DNA from: Chara braunii
Lineage: Eukaryota > Streptophyta > Charophyceae > Charales > Characeae
Reading direction: 5' to 3'
Assembly (NCBI GenBank): GCA_003427395.1
Contig: BFEA01000142.1
Span: 117,941-147,543, forward strand
Length of the DNA: 29,603 nucleotides
Part shown: in pieces, positions 9,610 through 19,060 of the stretch
Layout: every line of letters begins with the position of its first letter
Position numbering within the stretch: position 1 is the first letter of the stretch
The notes under the pieces: generated by a model
Told to the model about the DNA's origin: nothing
Database searches by the model: none
What the model saw: the letters and a program-made list of their open reading frames with translations, nothing else
Translations under genes and position numbers: made by a program

Positions 9610-9750
9610 CTAAGATGGCTTTATTGCCACGTCAGATTGCTCCATTATTGCATAGGATAGTGTCATAGGTGGCTACAGTACCACGTCAGCACACTTCTTC
9701 GTCATATCAGACTGAATCATAGGAGGCTTTACCGTCACGTCAGCACTGAT
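9610..9750. repeat. 54-bp periodic array of CACGTCAG boxes
   Basis: CACGTCAG occurs at 9628-9635, 9682-9689 and 9736-9743, exactly 54 bp apart. Flanks are partly conserved between units ('tcatagg.ggct' and related). CACGTCA/TGACGTG is a bZIP-type ACGT box (G/C hybrid). The array lies about 170 bp upstream of the plus-oriented LTR at 9916. It may be a degenerate tandem repeat, a regulatory array, or both. Confidence 0.6.
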
Positions 9751-9915
9751 AGCCTCTTTGCAGCGTGGAATGCTTCAGGGCCACAGAGCTGTGCTGGATA
9801 TACCAATCTCCGCGTGGCATGGCTTGCTTGACAAGGGGTTACACATTTTTCACATTGTTTTACATTGCCAGCAGAGCACGCAATCCCTTCGTTCGTACGA
9901 AGGCAAACAAAGCTG

Positions 9916-11030
9916 TGTAATGACCCGCCAAAAACACAGACTGAGAACACTGCTGATTTCTGGGATTTGTCACTGGAATGAATGCCTTGCTGTGATTCCC
10001 ACATTCTGCTGTGGTTCCAAGTCTGTGTGCGTGTGTGCCTGCTGGTTTGCATGCCTGTTTGAGTGCTTGCCAGTTGTGTGTGTGTGCGTGCCTACTGGTT
10101 TGCATGCCTGTCTGAGTGCTTGCCGGTTGGGTACGTGTGTGTGTGACCCGCAAGGGTACTTGTTGGTTGCAAGGCCCACCGGGCCGGTACTTACCTGTGG
10201 CCGTGACTTTGGAGGGTTGCAGGGGGGTAAACACGCCGGTAGCGGGGGCTAGGCCCACGACACTTAGAGCAGCTGGGGAAAACACTCAAGTAGCAGGTAG
10301 GCCGAGCAGAAGAAGACAAAAAGTTGGCATTTTTAGAGGCCCAGTAGCGGAAGGTTAGAGGTAGGCCGGTACCAGTCCAAGTAGCCCGGGTCTAGGGCCT
10401 GTGCGGACGATAACAGAGCCTGCAATGATGTTTCCCTCCGAAAGGGAGGAGGTACCGGTTGCTGGGAGGCCACTCGGCCTAGGAAGTCACCACCCAGGAG
10501 GCCGGTAGGCCGCTATATCTTCAGGAAGAGCGGAGAGCTCTTCCTCATTTGCGGTGTGCAAGGATTGGCGTCATGCTGCTGGAGCGCTAGCGCTGCTGGT
10601 CTGCTACAGCGCTGGGCGGAGGTGAAGGTAGCTGGGAGCTCAGCCTGGCTATGGCGAGCAACCCAGCCTGAGGAGGAGGAAGGGGGTAAGGTAGGAGAGT
10701 GGCAGGGCACTTACCTGGCTATGGTGGACACCGTCTTCATCACCTTGTTGGGAGCTGCATCTGGAAGGCCCCAGTTGGGGTAGCACTGCAGAGTCAGGCA
10801 TAGCGGACCAAGTCAAGCAGCGGCATAGCTGCTTTGGGTTGTCTTCTGGACATCAGGGCAGCATCATAGCTGCCTCCCAGTAGTCCGCCATGGCCTATGC
10901 ATGAGAGAGGAGGTTGAAGGAGGGAAGCCATAGCCATGGTGGACTTGTTGTTGTTGTGGTTGTTGTGAGTTGAGTCAGCAGTAAGAGGGAACTTCGGATA
11001 TTGATTCTGGTACATCCATTCATTGCTATT
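9916..11030 (+). repeat. LTR of the same gypsy family, inverted copy
   Basis: It starts on the plus strand at 9916 with TGTAATGACCCGCC and reads in the opposite direction to the copies at 1-1381. The order of landmarks matches throughout: GT-rich block 10020-10145, 'ggccggtacttacctgtggcc' at about 10184-10202, 'tccctccgaaaggga' near 10432-10446, 'agccatggtgga' near 10933, and 'attgattctggta' near 11000. It is cut by the gap at 11031. It may be a solo LTR, the 5' LTR of a plus-strand element in the gap, or the displaced 5' LTR of the minus-strand element after an inversion. The bases before 9916 are not a clear polypurine tract. Confidence 0.75.
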
Positions 11031-11370
11031 NNNNNNNNNNNNNNNNNNNNNNNNNNNNNNNNNNNNNNNNNNNNNNNNNNNNNNNNNNNNNNNNNNNNNN
11101 NNNNNNNNNNNNNNNNNNNNNNNNNNNNNNNNNNNNNNNNNNNNNNNNNNNNNNNNNNNNNNNNNNNNNNNNNNNNNNNNNNNNNNNNNNNNNNNNNNNN
11201 NNNNNNNNNNNNNNNNNNNNNNNNNNNNNNNNNNNNNNNNNNNNNNNNNNNNNNNNNNNNNNNNNNNNNNNNNNNNNNNNNNNNNNNNNNNNNNNNNNNN
11301 NNNNNNNNNNNNNNNNNNNNNNNNNNNNNNNNNNNNNNNNNNNNNNNNNNNNNNNNNNNNNNNNNNNNNN
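11031..11370. other. Assembly gap (340 N)
   Basis: A run of N separates the plus-oriented LTR from an (AC)n microsatellite. The LTR 3' end, and anything that follows it, is hidden here. ORFs spanning it are artefacts. Confidence 0.99.
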
Positions 11371-11409
<39 letters not shown>

Positions 11410-11435
11410 AAAAAAAAAAAAAAAAAAAAAAAAAA
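11371..11435. repeat. (AC)n microsatellite followed by poly-A
   Basis: AC repeats from 11371 to 11404 are followed by an A-rich run to 11435. A GT-rich stretch with GAGAGA follows to about 11507. It directly abuts the N gap, so repeat length in the genome is uncertain. Confidence 0.95.
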
Positions 11436-11552
11436 GAGTGTCTGTGTATGTGAGAGTGAATGTGTGTGTGCGTGTGCGTGTGTGGCGGGGGGGGGTGAGA
11501 GAGAGACAGAGCCCTGCAGCATGCAGCCTGTCAGTGACCGGGGAAGGCAATG

Positions 11553-11624
11553 TTCTATTCGAATACAAGATCTTTTCCTTTTTGGAATTCGAATAGAAAG
11601 TGCGTACTTTGTATTTGAATACAA
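11553..11624. repeat. Cluster of short palindromes around TATTCGAATA
   Basis: TTCTATTCGAAT (11553-11564) and ATTCGAATAGAA (11587-11598) are perfect 12-bp inverted repeats with a 22-base spacer. Next to them, TTGTATTTGAATACAA (11609-11624) is a near-palindrome. A further 'gttctattcaaag' lies at about 11634. This looks like a small secondary-structure element of unknown origin. Confidence 0.6.
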
Positions 11625-11679
11625 CGTATGCAAGTTCTATTCAAAGTGCCGTTCTATGCGAGATAAGTGGACTAAATTC

Positions 11680-12046
11680 TAAGTTCCAGGCCCTTGGGGG
11701 GCGCGCGCTCTTTTGTTGTTCTCCGAGGACCACGGCCAATATCGGTACTGCGCCTGCAAGGACTGCCCGCCCCCTTAGAAGCCCCTGCCTGCAATTTTAA
11801 ACACCCTTCCAATGACCATTGAGCTCGTACGAACGTCTGGGTGTAACGAACCAAGATGAAAATGACTCAGGTATATAAACGCAACCCTATGGGCTGCGAA
11901 CATTTACAACCATTGGAACCACATCGGCAGCATTTGGATATTTTAGAGTTTGTGTAATGTTTTCCAGTTCGTATTTTATGGATGCAATAAGCTCAGTTCA
12001 CATACCGCACGAGTCAAAGGCAGGGTCGACGCTTTTAGTCAAAGGC
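11680..12046 (+). promoter_or_regulatory. Candidate TATA promoter, no gene seen downstream
   Basis: TATATAAA at 11872-11879 lies 59 bases after CCAAT at 11809-11813, a spacing seen in pol II promoters. No ORF or known domain follows before the MITE at 12056. It could be a decayed LTR or a lone promoter-like stretch. The rest of this interval holds nothing I recognise. Confidence 0.3.
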
Positions 12047-12276
12047 CAGAATGACCACTAGCGGTTAATGGAAGACAAAAAATTCGGGGTTTTTCGCCGC
12101 ATCGCTACAAGCAATGTTGTCGAAACTTTTGCGAACAAACTATGCAGGGTCATAATACAAACATCAAAAAACCAATCAGGCAAAAAAAAAACGAAAAAAT
12201 CAAACTCAAGAGCACTATAAAATTCGCCAAAATTCGCCGAATTTTGGGCCTTCCATTAACCACCTCTCAGAATGAC
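12047..12276. mobile_element. 212-bp MITE with 9-bp target duplication
   Basis: The element spans 12056-12267. Its ends are imperfect terminal inverted repeats sharing GGTTAATGGAAG (left, 12063-12074) and CTTCCATTAACC (right). The similarity continues inward through an AAAATTCGG block, for about 30 bases of paired ends. CAGAATGAC flanks it directly on both sides (12047-12055 and 12268-12276), a 9-bp duplication. That length fits Mutator-like elements; hAT elements usually give 8 bp. No transposase is encoded, so it is non-autonomous. Confidence 0.8.
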
Positions 12277-13170
12277 GGGTCAAAAGTCGCATCCTGAGGC
12301 CTTAAATGTCTGAGACAGTCCCAAGAGCCAAGGGGTACGGAGCCCCAAGTCCAAAACAAAAACAGTGTCCAGTACCCCCACACCAGACAGTTGACAACTG
12401 AAAAGTCAAGAGTGAAGCCTTGTTCCCATTAAAAAAAAATTAAAAAATAATAATAATAATAAAAAAAAAGCTCAACATGGGAATACAGGCCCAAAGTCAA
12501 AGTCGACTCGTAGGACTCCACCACGACCGTCGATCAGATGCATCTCAAAGGCTGTCTGCAAAGATCCAGAAATTCCGGTCCAAGTGGGACACGGAAAGCA
12601 TGGGACAGCGTTGCATCCAGGCCATCGACTTTCAGATAATCTTGGCCGTTGACTCAAGGAGACTGGAGGCTGGTCAACGTGAGTCAACGCTGTATAGAGT
12701 TGAGCCGGCCACTGTGGAGATCAGTCTGCCTTGCATTTGGCATGCGGCCAAGCTGCGGCACGCGAGGCTACAGCGAGAGGCTGCTGGCGCCAGGGTTCAA
12801 GGGAGGGCACCAGCCCAGGTGTTGCAAAGAGAGAGCAAGAGTGGGCGGCCATAGCTGCCAGCTTAGATACCTCTGTCGTATGGCGATGTGGTGAAGGGAT
12901 CAGGCTGTTGGACTGGAAGAGGAGAAGGTGGAAAGGAAGCTTACCTTGTCCTACCTGTTGTTGATGTGGTCACACTGTTGCTGTTCTTCACGTTGACAGA
13001 GGAAGCGACTTGCCAACCTCCATAGGCTGGAGGAAAGGGAGGTTGTGCACCCTGCTAGATGTTGCACAGAGACGTCATCAGCCCCATGACAGATTGAGGG
13101 AGTCCTGCTGAGGTGGCGCTGAGGGTGATGCCCGAAGGAGGAGAGGGAGAGCGGCATACTTGTACTATTG
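12277..13170. other. No recognisable gene
   Basis: An AAT/A-rich low-complexity patch lies at about 12430-12470. The ORF at 12477-12854 (125 codons) has no recognised domain and is overlapped by others of similar size. I see nothing convincing here. Confidence 0.6.
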
Positions 13171-13178
13171 ATTATTCT

Positions 13179-13242
13179 TGTAATTCTCCTCTCTCTCCTC
13201 ATTGTCTATTTGTAATTCTCCTCTCTCTCCTCATTGTCTATT
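13179..13242. repeat. Two tandem 32-bp units
   Basis: A pyrimidine-rich unit beginning TGTAATTCTCC and ending ATTGTCTATT is repeated exactly twice, at 13179-13210 and 13211-13242. It looks like a recent tandem duplication. Confidence 0.9.
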
Positions 13243-13648
13243 CTCCCCTCTTGCTCCTTTCTTTGATAATTCACTGGCTTGAAGATTCAATCATGTGAGA
13301 CAGGACATCCAATGTACTATTTGATATGCACTGGTTCCAGACATTGCTATTATTTCATGCACTGGTTCCCGGCATCTCCAAACAGCGGGTCTCGCGTAAC
13401 ACGTCCTGCACAAGACCCGTTTCCCGGGTGGCCGGCTGTGAGCCAAGTGCACTTTTTTGCATTTTCTTTTTGGCAGTTTTTTATTTTTTTCCACAGGTGG
13501 GGCGCGGGTGTGAATGCGGCTTGGAAACAGGCCCACCGAAGTTTCGGCTCAGTTGGCGGGTGGTGTTCATTTTGAGGGTGTATGGCAGAACTGCTCTGAG
13601 TTGCACGGGTCACATTAACGTTGGTATGTGACACAAGACCGCTATCAT

Positions 13649-13810
13649 AGCAAAAGAGAGAGAGAGAGAGAGAGAGACCCACGCAACTCAGAGCAGGTGA
13701 CACGCAAACACTGTTGAGAGAGAGAGAGAGAGAGACCCATGCAACTCAGAGCATGTGACACCCGAACACTATCGGGACATTATCGCAAGAGAAAGAGAGA
13801 GAGAGCATCC
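13649..13810. repeat. (GA)n-linked tandem repeat
   Basis: Units of (GA)n followed by 'ccca.gcaactcagagca' repeat with a 58-bp period (the GCAACTCAG motif starts at 13683 and 13741). A third, degraded (GA)n block follows near 13790. 'gagagagcatcc.acgtggc' is also duplicated (about 13800 and 13908). Confidence 0.8.
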
Positions 13811-14141
13811 AACGTGGCGTCGGGAGGGTGCAGGTTTGGGGCCGGAAGTGGTCACAAGGTCAGGGCAGATTGCCAGGCATGAGAGAGAAAGAGAGAGAGG
13901 GAGAGGAGAGAGCATCCTACGTGGCATTCATAGGGGGACCGCTCGGCTCGGTTTCATGAAGCACACTAGATGGTATGGCCACGCCCTGTCGAGTTTGCAC
14001 GAGCCGTGGCGTTGGTATGGTACACTACGCCTGCTACAAGTGACCACAGTGTACCGACCCTTTTCAGCGTTGCAGAATTTGCCTGGCATAGCATTCATGC
14101 CAAGGCATGCCTACATGCACACACCCTCGAAACACATACGC

Positions 14142-14350
14142 GCGCGCGCACACACACACACACACGCAGAGAGAGGCAGAGAGACGAAGGGACCGTGCAC
14201 TCCCTCACACAGCCACACATCAGCACGCGTTCTTTTTTCTCCCTTTTTTTCTTGCATCAATCAATCAATCAAATCTACCACCAATCAACAGTCAATCAAT
14301 CAACCAATCAATCGATCAATTTCTCTTTTTTTTTTTCTTTTTTTTTTTAT
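14142..14350. repeat. (CG/CA)n, (AATC)n and poly-T low-complexity cluster
   Basis: An alternating CG/CA stretch lies at 14142-14166. AATC tetranucleotide repeats occur at about 14257-14321, and T-rich runs at 14322-14350. ORFs read through here are simple-sequence translations and not genes. Confidence 0.9.
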
Positions 14351-14588
14351 AGCACATTTTAATATTTTTTTAATCGAAGAAAGGACCCACAAAAAAAAAA
14401 AGGTGGGGTCTTATAGACCTTTGTCTGCTCTACAACCCCATTTTTTCTCTTCTTTAGCATATTATTCTCCCCAAAATGCCGATGCCCGTCAGACGGGCCA
14501 TTCGTGGAACCCCCCTACGACGTACGGGGTACTACACAGAGGCTGGACCATTGCAGGATAAGGAGAGAGTGACAAAACAGTCACCTTT

Positions 14589-14628
14589 CAAGGGGGGGGT
14601 TGTTGGGGGGGGGGGGGAGGGGGAGGGG
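14589..14628 (+). other. G-run with G-quadruplex potential
   Basis: Four or more G runs occur close together: about nine G, then a long run, then GGGGG and GGGG. They are separated by loops of a few bases. The run lengths are the sort that is hard to sequence accurately. Confidence 0.7.
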
Positions 14629-14629
14629 A

Positions 14630-15255
14630 CCCAGCTGATGGTACATCATGAAAGGGTAAGAAGAGAGGCCTTTGTCACAGGAAAGCATATCGACTCACCG
14701 AATATCATCATTAGCAATTTACCAGGGAACAGGCATACTGTCTAGGCATAGAGGACGTTCCAACGAAAAGTAGGACTGCTCTCAGCCTTTCTTCCAAAGT
14801 CATCACATCATAGCGATGACTGGCATAGACTCTGCTTTCACAACCGAGAGTCGCTATCCCGGTGAATCCACTGAAAGGGAAAGCATACTCTGCCGGCTGT
14901 ATGCTGTGAAGGTACAAGAGTTTGTCTATTATGCCGAATACAATGTCATAAGTAGAAAGTCGTCTGTGCAGACAATGGCCCGAGGCATACTCGCCGCCCC
15001 ATATGTACCCCCCAGTGCTTAGAAAGCTAGAAGAGGAGACCATATTCTGCCCGCTCTCTGCTGTGTGACAGGTGGGGCTTTCCTGCCCTACTTTTCCTTT
15101 CCTTGTTTTGCTTTTTTTCGCATTCGCGCTCTGATTCACAGTGTGACAATAACAAGCCTCTCATCCTAGCAAAACGCGTGACGCATCTCAAAATTTGGCA
15201 ATTCATCAGTGCAAGCACACGGACAAAAAAGTTGAAGGTGTTCCCGGATTTTCTT
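14630..15255. other. No recognisable gene
   Basis: Open frames up to 142 codons (14711-15139, minus) overlap on both strands without a known domain. I see no repeat structure of note. Confidence 0.5.
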
Positions 15256-15267
15256 GGTAGAGGCAAC

Positions 15268-15298
15268 TTTGTTTGTTTGTTTGTTTGTTTGTTTGTTT
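15268..15298. repeat. (TTTG)n microsatellite
   Basis: Seven TTTG-type units lie between two copies of TAGAGGCAACTT (about 15256 and 15298). On the minus strand this (CAAA)n follows a tRNA-like head, as a simple-sequence tail follows some SINEs. Confidence 0.85.
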
Positions 15299-15311
15299 AG
15301 AGGCAACTTCG

Positions 15312-15360
15312 TTGCACTTAGTATCGCGGGAATGCTCTACCACCTGAGCTACGTGGGCTC
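15312..15360 (-). other. tRNA-like 5' half with pol III A box
   Basis: The minus strand reads GCCCACG-TA-GCTC-AGGTGGTA-GAGC, an acceptor-like stretch and a perfect D stem (GCTC/GAGC). TAGCTCAGGTGG matches the A-box consensus TRGCNNAGNNGG. The anticodon arm does not pair and no T arm or B box follows. It is thus a tRNA fragment or SINE head, with a (CAAA)n tail at 15298-15268, and not a tRNA gene. Confidence 0.55.
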
Positions 15361-15399
15361 ACGGTGAAATTGCAGACAGTCAAGCTAATTTCATACTTG

Positions 15400-16450
15400 C
15401 AAAATCCAATAACAAAAATTCAGTTTCAAACTGCAGAACGCATAGACTCATTGTCCTACAGTCATTAGCCAGAAAAACAGGCCTGCATCATAATATCACA
15501 ATTAGCACAACACTCCCAAATGAATGTGTGACATCGGATCGATTGTCCTAATCAACCAGATGCCGTTTTCGAGGCATCAGGTTGAAATGGGAATGTCAAG
15601 AAAACGAAGTCATAAAAAGGTCACGATAGCAACATTGCAGGCAGGCATCCGTCAGCTGCTGGTAGTCCACAGCACATCCCAGTCCTCCGACTCCAGCCTT
15701 TGTTGGGGGGGGGGGGAAGTTGCCGGTATTCACAGAGACCTTGAAGACCGCTTGGGAGAAGTCCACGAAACTGAAGACACTGTGGACAGTTGTGATCAGA
15801 GGGAGTTGGTGGACATTCCTCGTTGTCATGCTCGCGCCCAATTTGTGATGGTACATCACAGGCGTGGTCCTCATGCCACAGTCATATCTCCAGCTAAGCT
15901 TCACCAATTTCCAAGGCGTCCATGCCACACATCTTATGTGAAACAGCCGCTTTTGTAATGTTCTAGATGCTCATGCTCCACACTTCTGGGTAGGTACCAA
16001 CCTCCTCACCGACACGACATGTAAGGCACATCCAACAGGAGGTGACCTCATGCAGCTGGTATCGAGCGTGAGCATCAAGGGGGCACTCTGACACCAAGTA
16101 CAACTGTGAACGAGAGCACAAGGGAGGAGAGGTAGGAAGCGGAAGCTAGGATGTGGTTGTCCGCGGAGCCGGGCATTGCGGGGCCACTCTGACACGGGGT
16201 CGGATCTTGGACGAGAGCAGAGGCAGTGGGAGGAGAGGTAGGAAGAGGACCTGAGTCGGGCTGGTAAGGGTAGAGTAATGCTAACAATCAAGCAGAGGCG
16301 GCAATGAGAGATGCAGCTAAACAAAGCCATATTGGCTGTGTACCGCAGGATTCCCTGCCAGACACAGAAAGTACCCAGGGTGGTAGAGTAACTTTAGAGA
16401 CATAGGGTGACTTCAAACGTGGCTGACACTCCCAAAAGCCGAGGCAACGT
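15400..16450. other. No recognisable gene
   Basis: ORFs of 144 codons (15524-15958, plus) and 110 codons (15928-15596, minus) overlap on opposite strands. I could not match either to a family. A poly-G run lies near 15703-15717. Confidence 0.5.
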
Positions 16451-16453
16451 GAA

Positions 16454-16815
16454 GGGGAGAAAAAACAAGTGCACAGTTCAACACCCACGCAAAGAGAGAA
16501 AATCAAAGGGTCCGTTCAGAAGGGATACACATGGTTTAAACCACCAGTACCCCAGGGGGGAGTCTTAAGCCCCCTCTGGGGAGGCTCTGAGGCAAATGCA
16601 TATGGACCTGCACGGCGCACCAATTCAGCCACCACCGCGTTAACGGCCTAAAAACGTGTGAGGTACTGGTGGTTTTAACCTCCAAACGAAGGCAATATGC
16701 AAAACAGACAGCATGTCGGGAAAGAACAAGTGTGTCCTTCAGCACCCACGCAAAAGAGACAGCATGTCGGCAAGCGAAAGACAGGACATCGAAGGGTGGG
16801 TTCAGAAGGGACCAC
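16454..16815. repeat. Duplicated segments flanking a TTAA inverted-repeat element
   Basis: The stretch around 16454-16530 ('aacaagtg..', 'cacccacgcaaa.gaga', 'gttcagaaggga') recurs in diverged form at 16718-16812, in the same orientation. Between them lies the inverted-repeat element 16533-16680. Confidence 0.55.
16533..16680. mobile_element. Candidate 148-bp inverted-repeat element at TTAA
   Basis: GGTTTAAACCACCAGTACC (16533-16551) and its reverse complement with one mismatch (16662-16680) bound 110 bases of sequence. TTAA sits at both ends (16536-16539 and 16675-16678). If TTAA is the target duplication, the element proper begins with (A)ACCACCAGTACC at each end. TTAA duplications are known for piggyBac and some Kolobok elements. 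A second internal palindrome (CCCAGGGGGG...CCCCCTCTGGG) adds fold-back potential. No coding capacity. Confidence 0.55.
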
Positions 16816-16830
16816 AAAGACATCAAGCAG

Positions 16831-16930
16831 CGTGGATAAGGTGGTGAAGACTACGATCAGTCCTCCCCCAATCACAAGGCGTGAATAAGGTGGTGAAGAC
16901 TACAATCACTCCTCCCCCGATCACAAGGCG
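16831..16930. repeat. Two tandem 49-bp units
   Basis: The unit beginning CGTG.ATAAGGTGGTGAAG and ending TCACAAGG occurs at 16831 and again at 16880 with few differences. Confidence 0.85.
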
Positions 16931-17895
16931 TCCGCATTTTGACAGTATTATATGGGACTGGAAAGGTAACTTTTGTACAATTCATAATCAGGTCGCCTTA
17001 CGTTAGGGAAAGACGGTAGTGTGATGCGGAGAACCACGAGGACCGGGTCGCCGATGGAGATACGATATAGTGAAAGAAACAGACATAAACAAGGTACTAG
17101 GAGCAAGTCAGCCATAGGTGAACAGCAGGTTAGAAGGCAAACGGAATGGCACAGTAGAGCGAGGTCGTGTGACAGAGGAAGAGGATGCCGGTGCAGATGC
17201 GACTAACAGACGATGCCAGTGGAGACAGCATGCCTCGGGCAGAACGGTCACAAAGGGCAGAAAGGGTGGCCGAGGTACAAAAGTGGAGTGAACAGCCAAG
17301 GACGGAGTCCAAAGTGGTGCACGCGAGACATAGGAACACAGGAGACTACAATCGGACCTCCGAAACACAATGTCGAAGCAAAGATTGATTTCCCCCTCGC
17401 TGTTTTCACTTTTTCCTTTGGGTTCTCTTGCCGCATGGCACGCAGCCATCTACACTCTACAAGCAGCTTGTCAGAAATTGATCTTCAATTTCGTGAAGAA
17501 TTATATTTTAGTGGACTCCTTAACAGCCTTCGAGAAGATTTACTTACGGACAAGCTACTGGCACCTTTACTTGGGGGAAGTAGGCAGTCGTTGCCGGCAG
17601 CTGCAGGAGTTAAATTTTGACCGATCTGTTGCGCAATTAATCTGTTGCCGGTTCGATGGTTTGCAAAGGATTTCTATCTGGACTCTGTGTTTTGGATGTT
17701 GAGGACTTCACCAGGTCATCGGCTCTTCTTACCCCTGAAGTGCACTTTATTTTGAGGCAGATGATTTCCTCATCGCCATAGCTAAAGGATGCCCTCAGCT
17801 TTCTACTTCGTTGCTGAATGGTTACGACACGGGATTCACGGACAAGGCGGTGACTACGATCTTGGAGCTTCTAGATATTCACCACATTGTCGCAC
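16931..17895. other. No recognisable gene
   Basis: Plus-strand frames 17213-17620 (135 codons) and 17370-17702 (110 codons) overlap. Neither shows a known domain, and no splice or start context favours either. Confidence 0.5.
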
Positions 17896-17909
17896 TGGTG
17901 CACAGCTAA

Positions 17910-17945
<36 letters not shown>

Positions 17946-18000
17946 AAAAGAGAAAGAGAGTGGTTGCAGACATCGAGCACAGCGGTGCACAGATAATTAA
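17896..18000. repeat. (GA)n tract between direct repeats
   Basis: GGTGCACAG.TAATTAAG occurs at about 17896-17913 and 17983-18000. It encloses a (GA)n/poly-A stretch at 17914-17960. Confidence 0.75.
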
Positions 18001-18389
18001 GAACACGTAAACTGTTATTCACGCAATATTAAGTGATGATTTCCACCAAGAATTTGAATTTTTGGCTGTGCTAATTCCATGCGAATTATACACAACTACC
18101 GGAAGGCACAAAGCCATGCATCAGCACACCAAGGAAAGCTTGCTCAAGAACCCGCTATTGGTTCCTCTGGAATAATCAGAGCATGGAGTCAGCTGCAAGA
18201 CAATACGGAAGCACACACAGCATTTGAGAGAGGAGCAGATGCCATAAACTCAGTAGCACCAAAAAGGGGGCGGGGAGGGGGGAATACTTATGCCAGGACG
18301 GTGAGGATAAGAGTTAAGACTTTCAAGCACCAAAACAGTACACCACACCTGCTTACACTAGAAACCCCGATTGAGAAGAGATTGTCACG

Positions 18390-18396
18390 ACTATGG

Positions 18397-18442
<46 letters not shown>

Positions 18443-18806
18443 CCCCTCCTCTGTGTGTATGTGTGTCACGTTTACGACCACTACTCTCTCACATCTGTGT
18501 GTGTGTGTTAGCCAGCTCCGCAAAAGCCCTAACGTGTTAGGTTTCATCGGACTTTTACCAACCACCCCCCACCTCTTTCTCTCTCTCTCTCTGGTGTGTG
18601 TGTGTGTGTGTAACCCAGCTCCGAAAAAGCACCAATGCATAAAGTTGTGTGTGTGTGTGTAACCCAGCTCCGAAAAAGCACCAATGCANTGTGTGTAACC
18701 CAGCTCCGAAAAAGCACCAATGCATAAAGTTGTGTGTGTGTGTGTGTGTAACCCAGCTCCGAAAAAGCACCAATGCATAAAGTTTCGTTGGACTTCTACT
18801 AACCTC

Positions 18807-18888
<82 letters not shown>

Positions 18889-18960
18889 TGTGTGTGTGTG
18901 TGTGTGTGTAACTCAGCTCCGAAAAAGCACCTACGTGTAAAGTTTCGTTCGACTTCTACT

Positions 18961-19001
<41 letters not shown>

Positions 19002-19060
19002 CTCAGTTCCGAAAAAGCACTAACGAGCTAGGTGTCGTTGGACTTTTACTAGCCTCTGCG
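18390..19060 (+). repeat. Seven-copy minisatellite joined by GT and CT microsatellites
   Basis: The core 'aaCtCAGCTCCGAAAAAGCAC' (variable) begins near 18513, 18615, 18665, 18701, 18754, 18914 and 19004. Each core follows a (GT)n run. Some units have a longer tail ('aagtttcgttggacttctactaacctc') leading into (CT)n. Spacing runs from 36 to 160 bp because the simple-sequence linkers vary. One ambiguous base (n at 18689) sits inside the array and marks an assembly problem. Confidence 0.9.

Noticed and set aside
9886-9903. CCTTCGT-TCGT-ACGAAGG hairpin before the right LTR, considered as a terminator or polypurine tract
   Set aside because: Seven-base stem only, not purine-rich, and bacterial terminators are not expected here.
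9916-11030. Calling the right-hand LTR the 5' LTR of the minus-strand element
   Set aside because: Its orientation is opposite; it could be so only after an inversion, which the sequence alone cannot prove.
10794-11682. Several long ORFs crossing the N gap
   Set aside because: They are open only because N codons are not stops.
11872-11879. TATA box as promoter of a real gene
   Set aside because: No coding sequence or domain follows for several kilobases; kept only as a low-confidence candidate.
15524-15958. Overlapping ORFs of 144 (plus) and 110 (minus) codons; the minus one was tested as a reverse transcriptase fragment
   Set aside because: A CAVDYQQL-like motif is present but the order and spacing of other RT motifs do not fit.
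17213-17702. Overlapping ORFs of 135 and 110 codons
   Set aside because: No domain, no favoured start, and two frames compete over the same DNA.
18353-18911. ORFs of Ser/Leu and Cys/Val repeats
   Set aside because: Direct translation of CT and GT microsatellites.
18500-19060. Regularly repeated cores, considered as CRISPR-like
   Set aside because: Spacers are simple GT/CT repeats of varying length, the genome is eukaryotic, and no cas genes are present.
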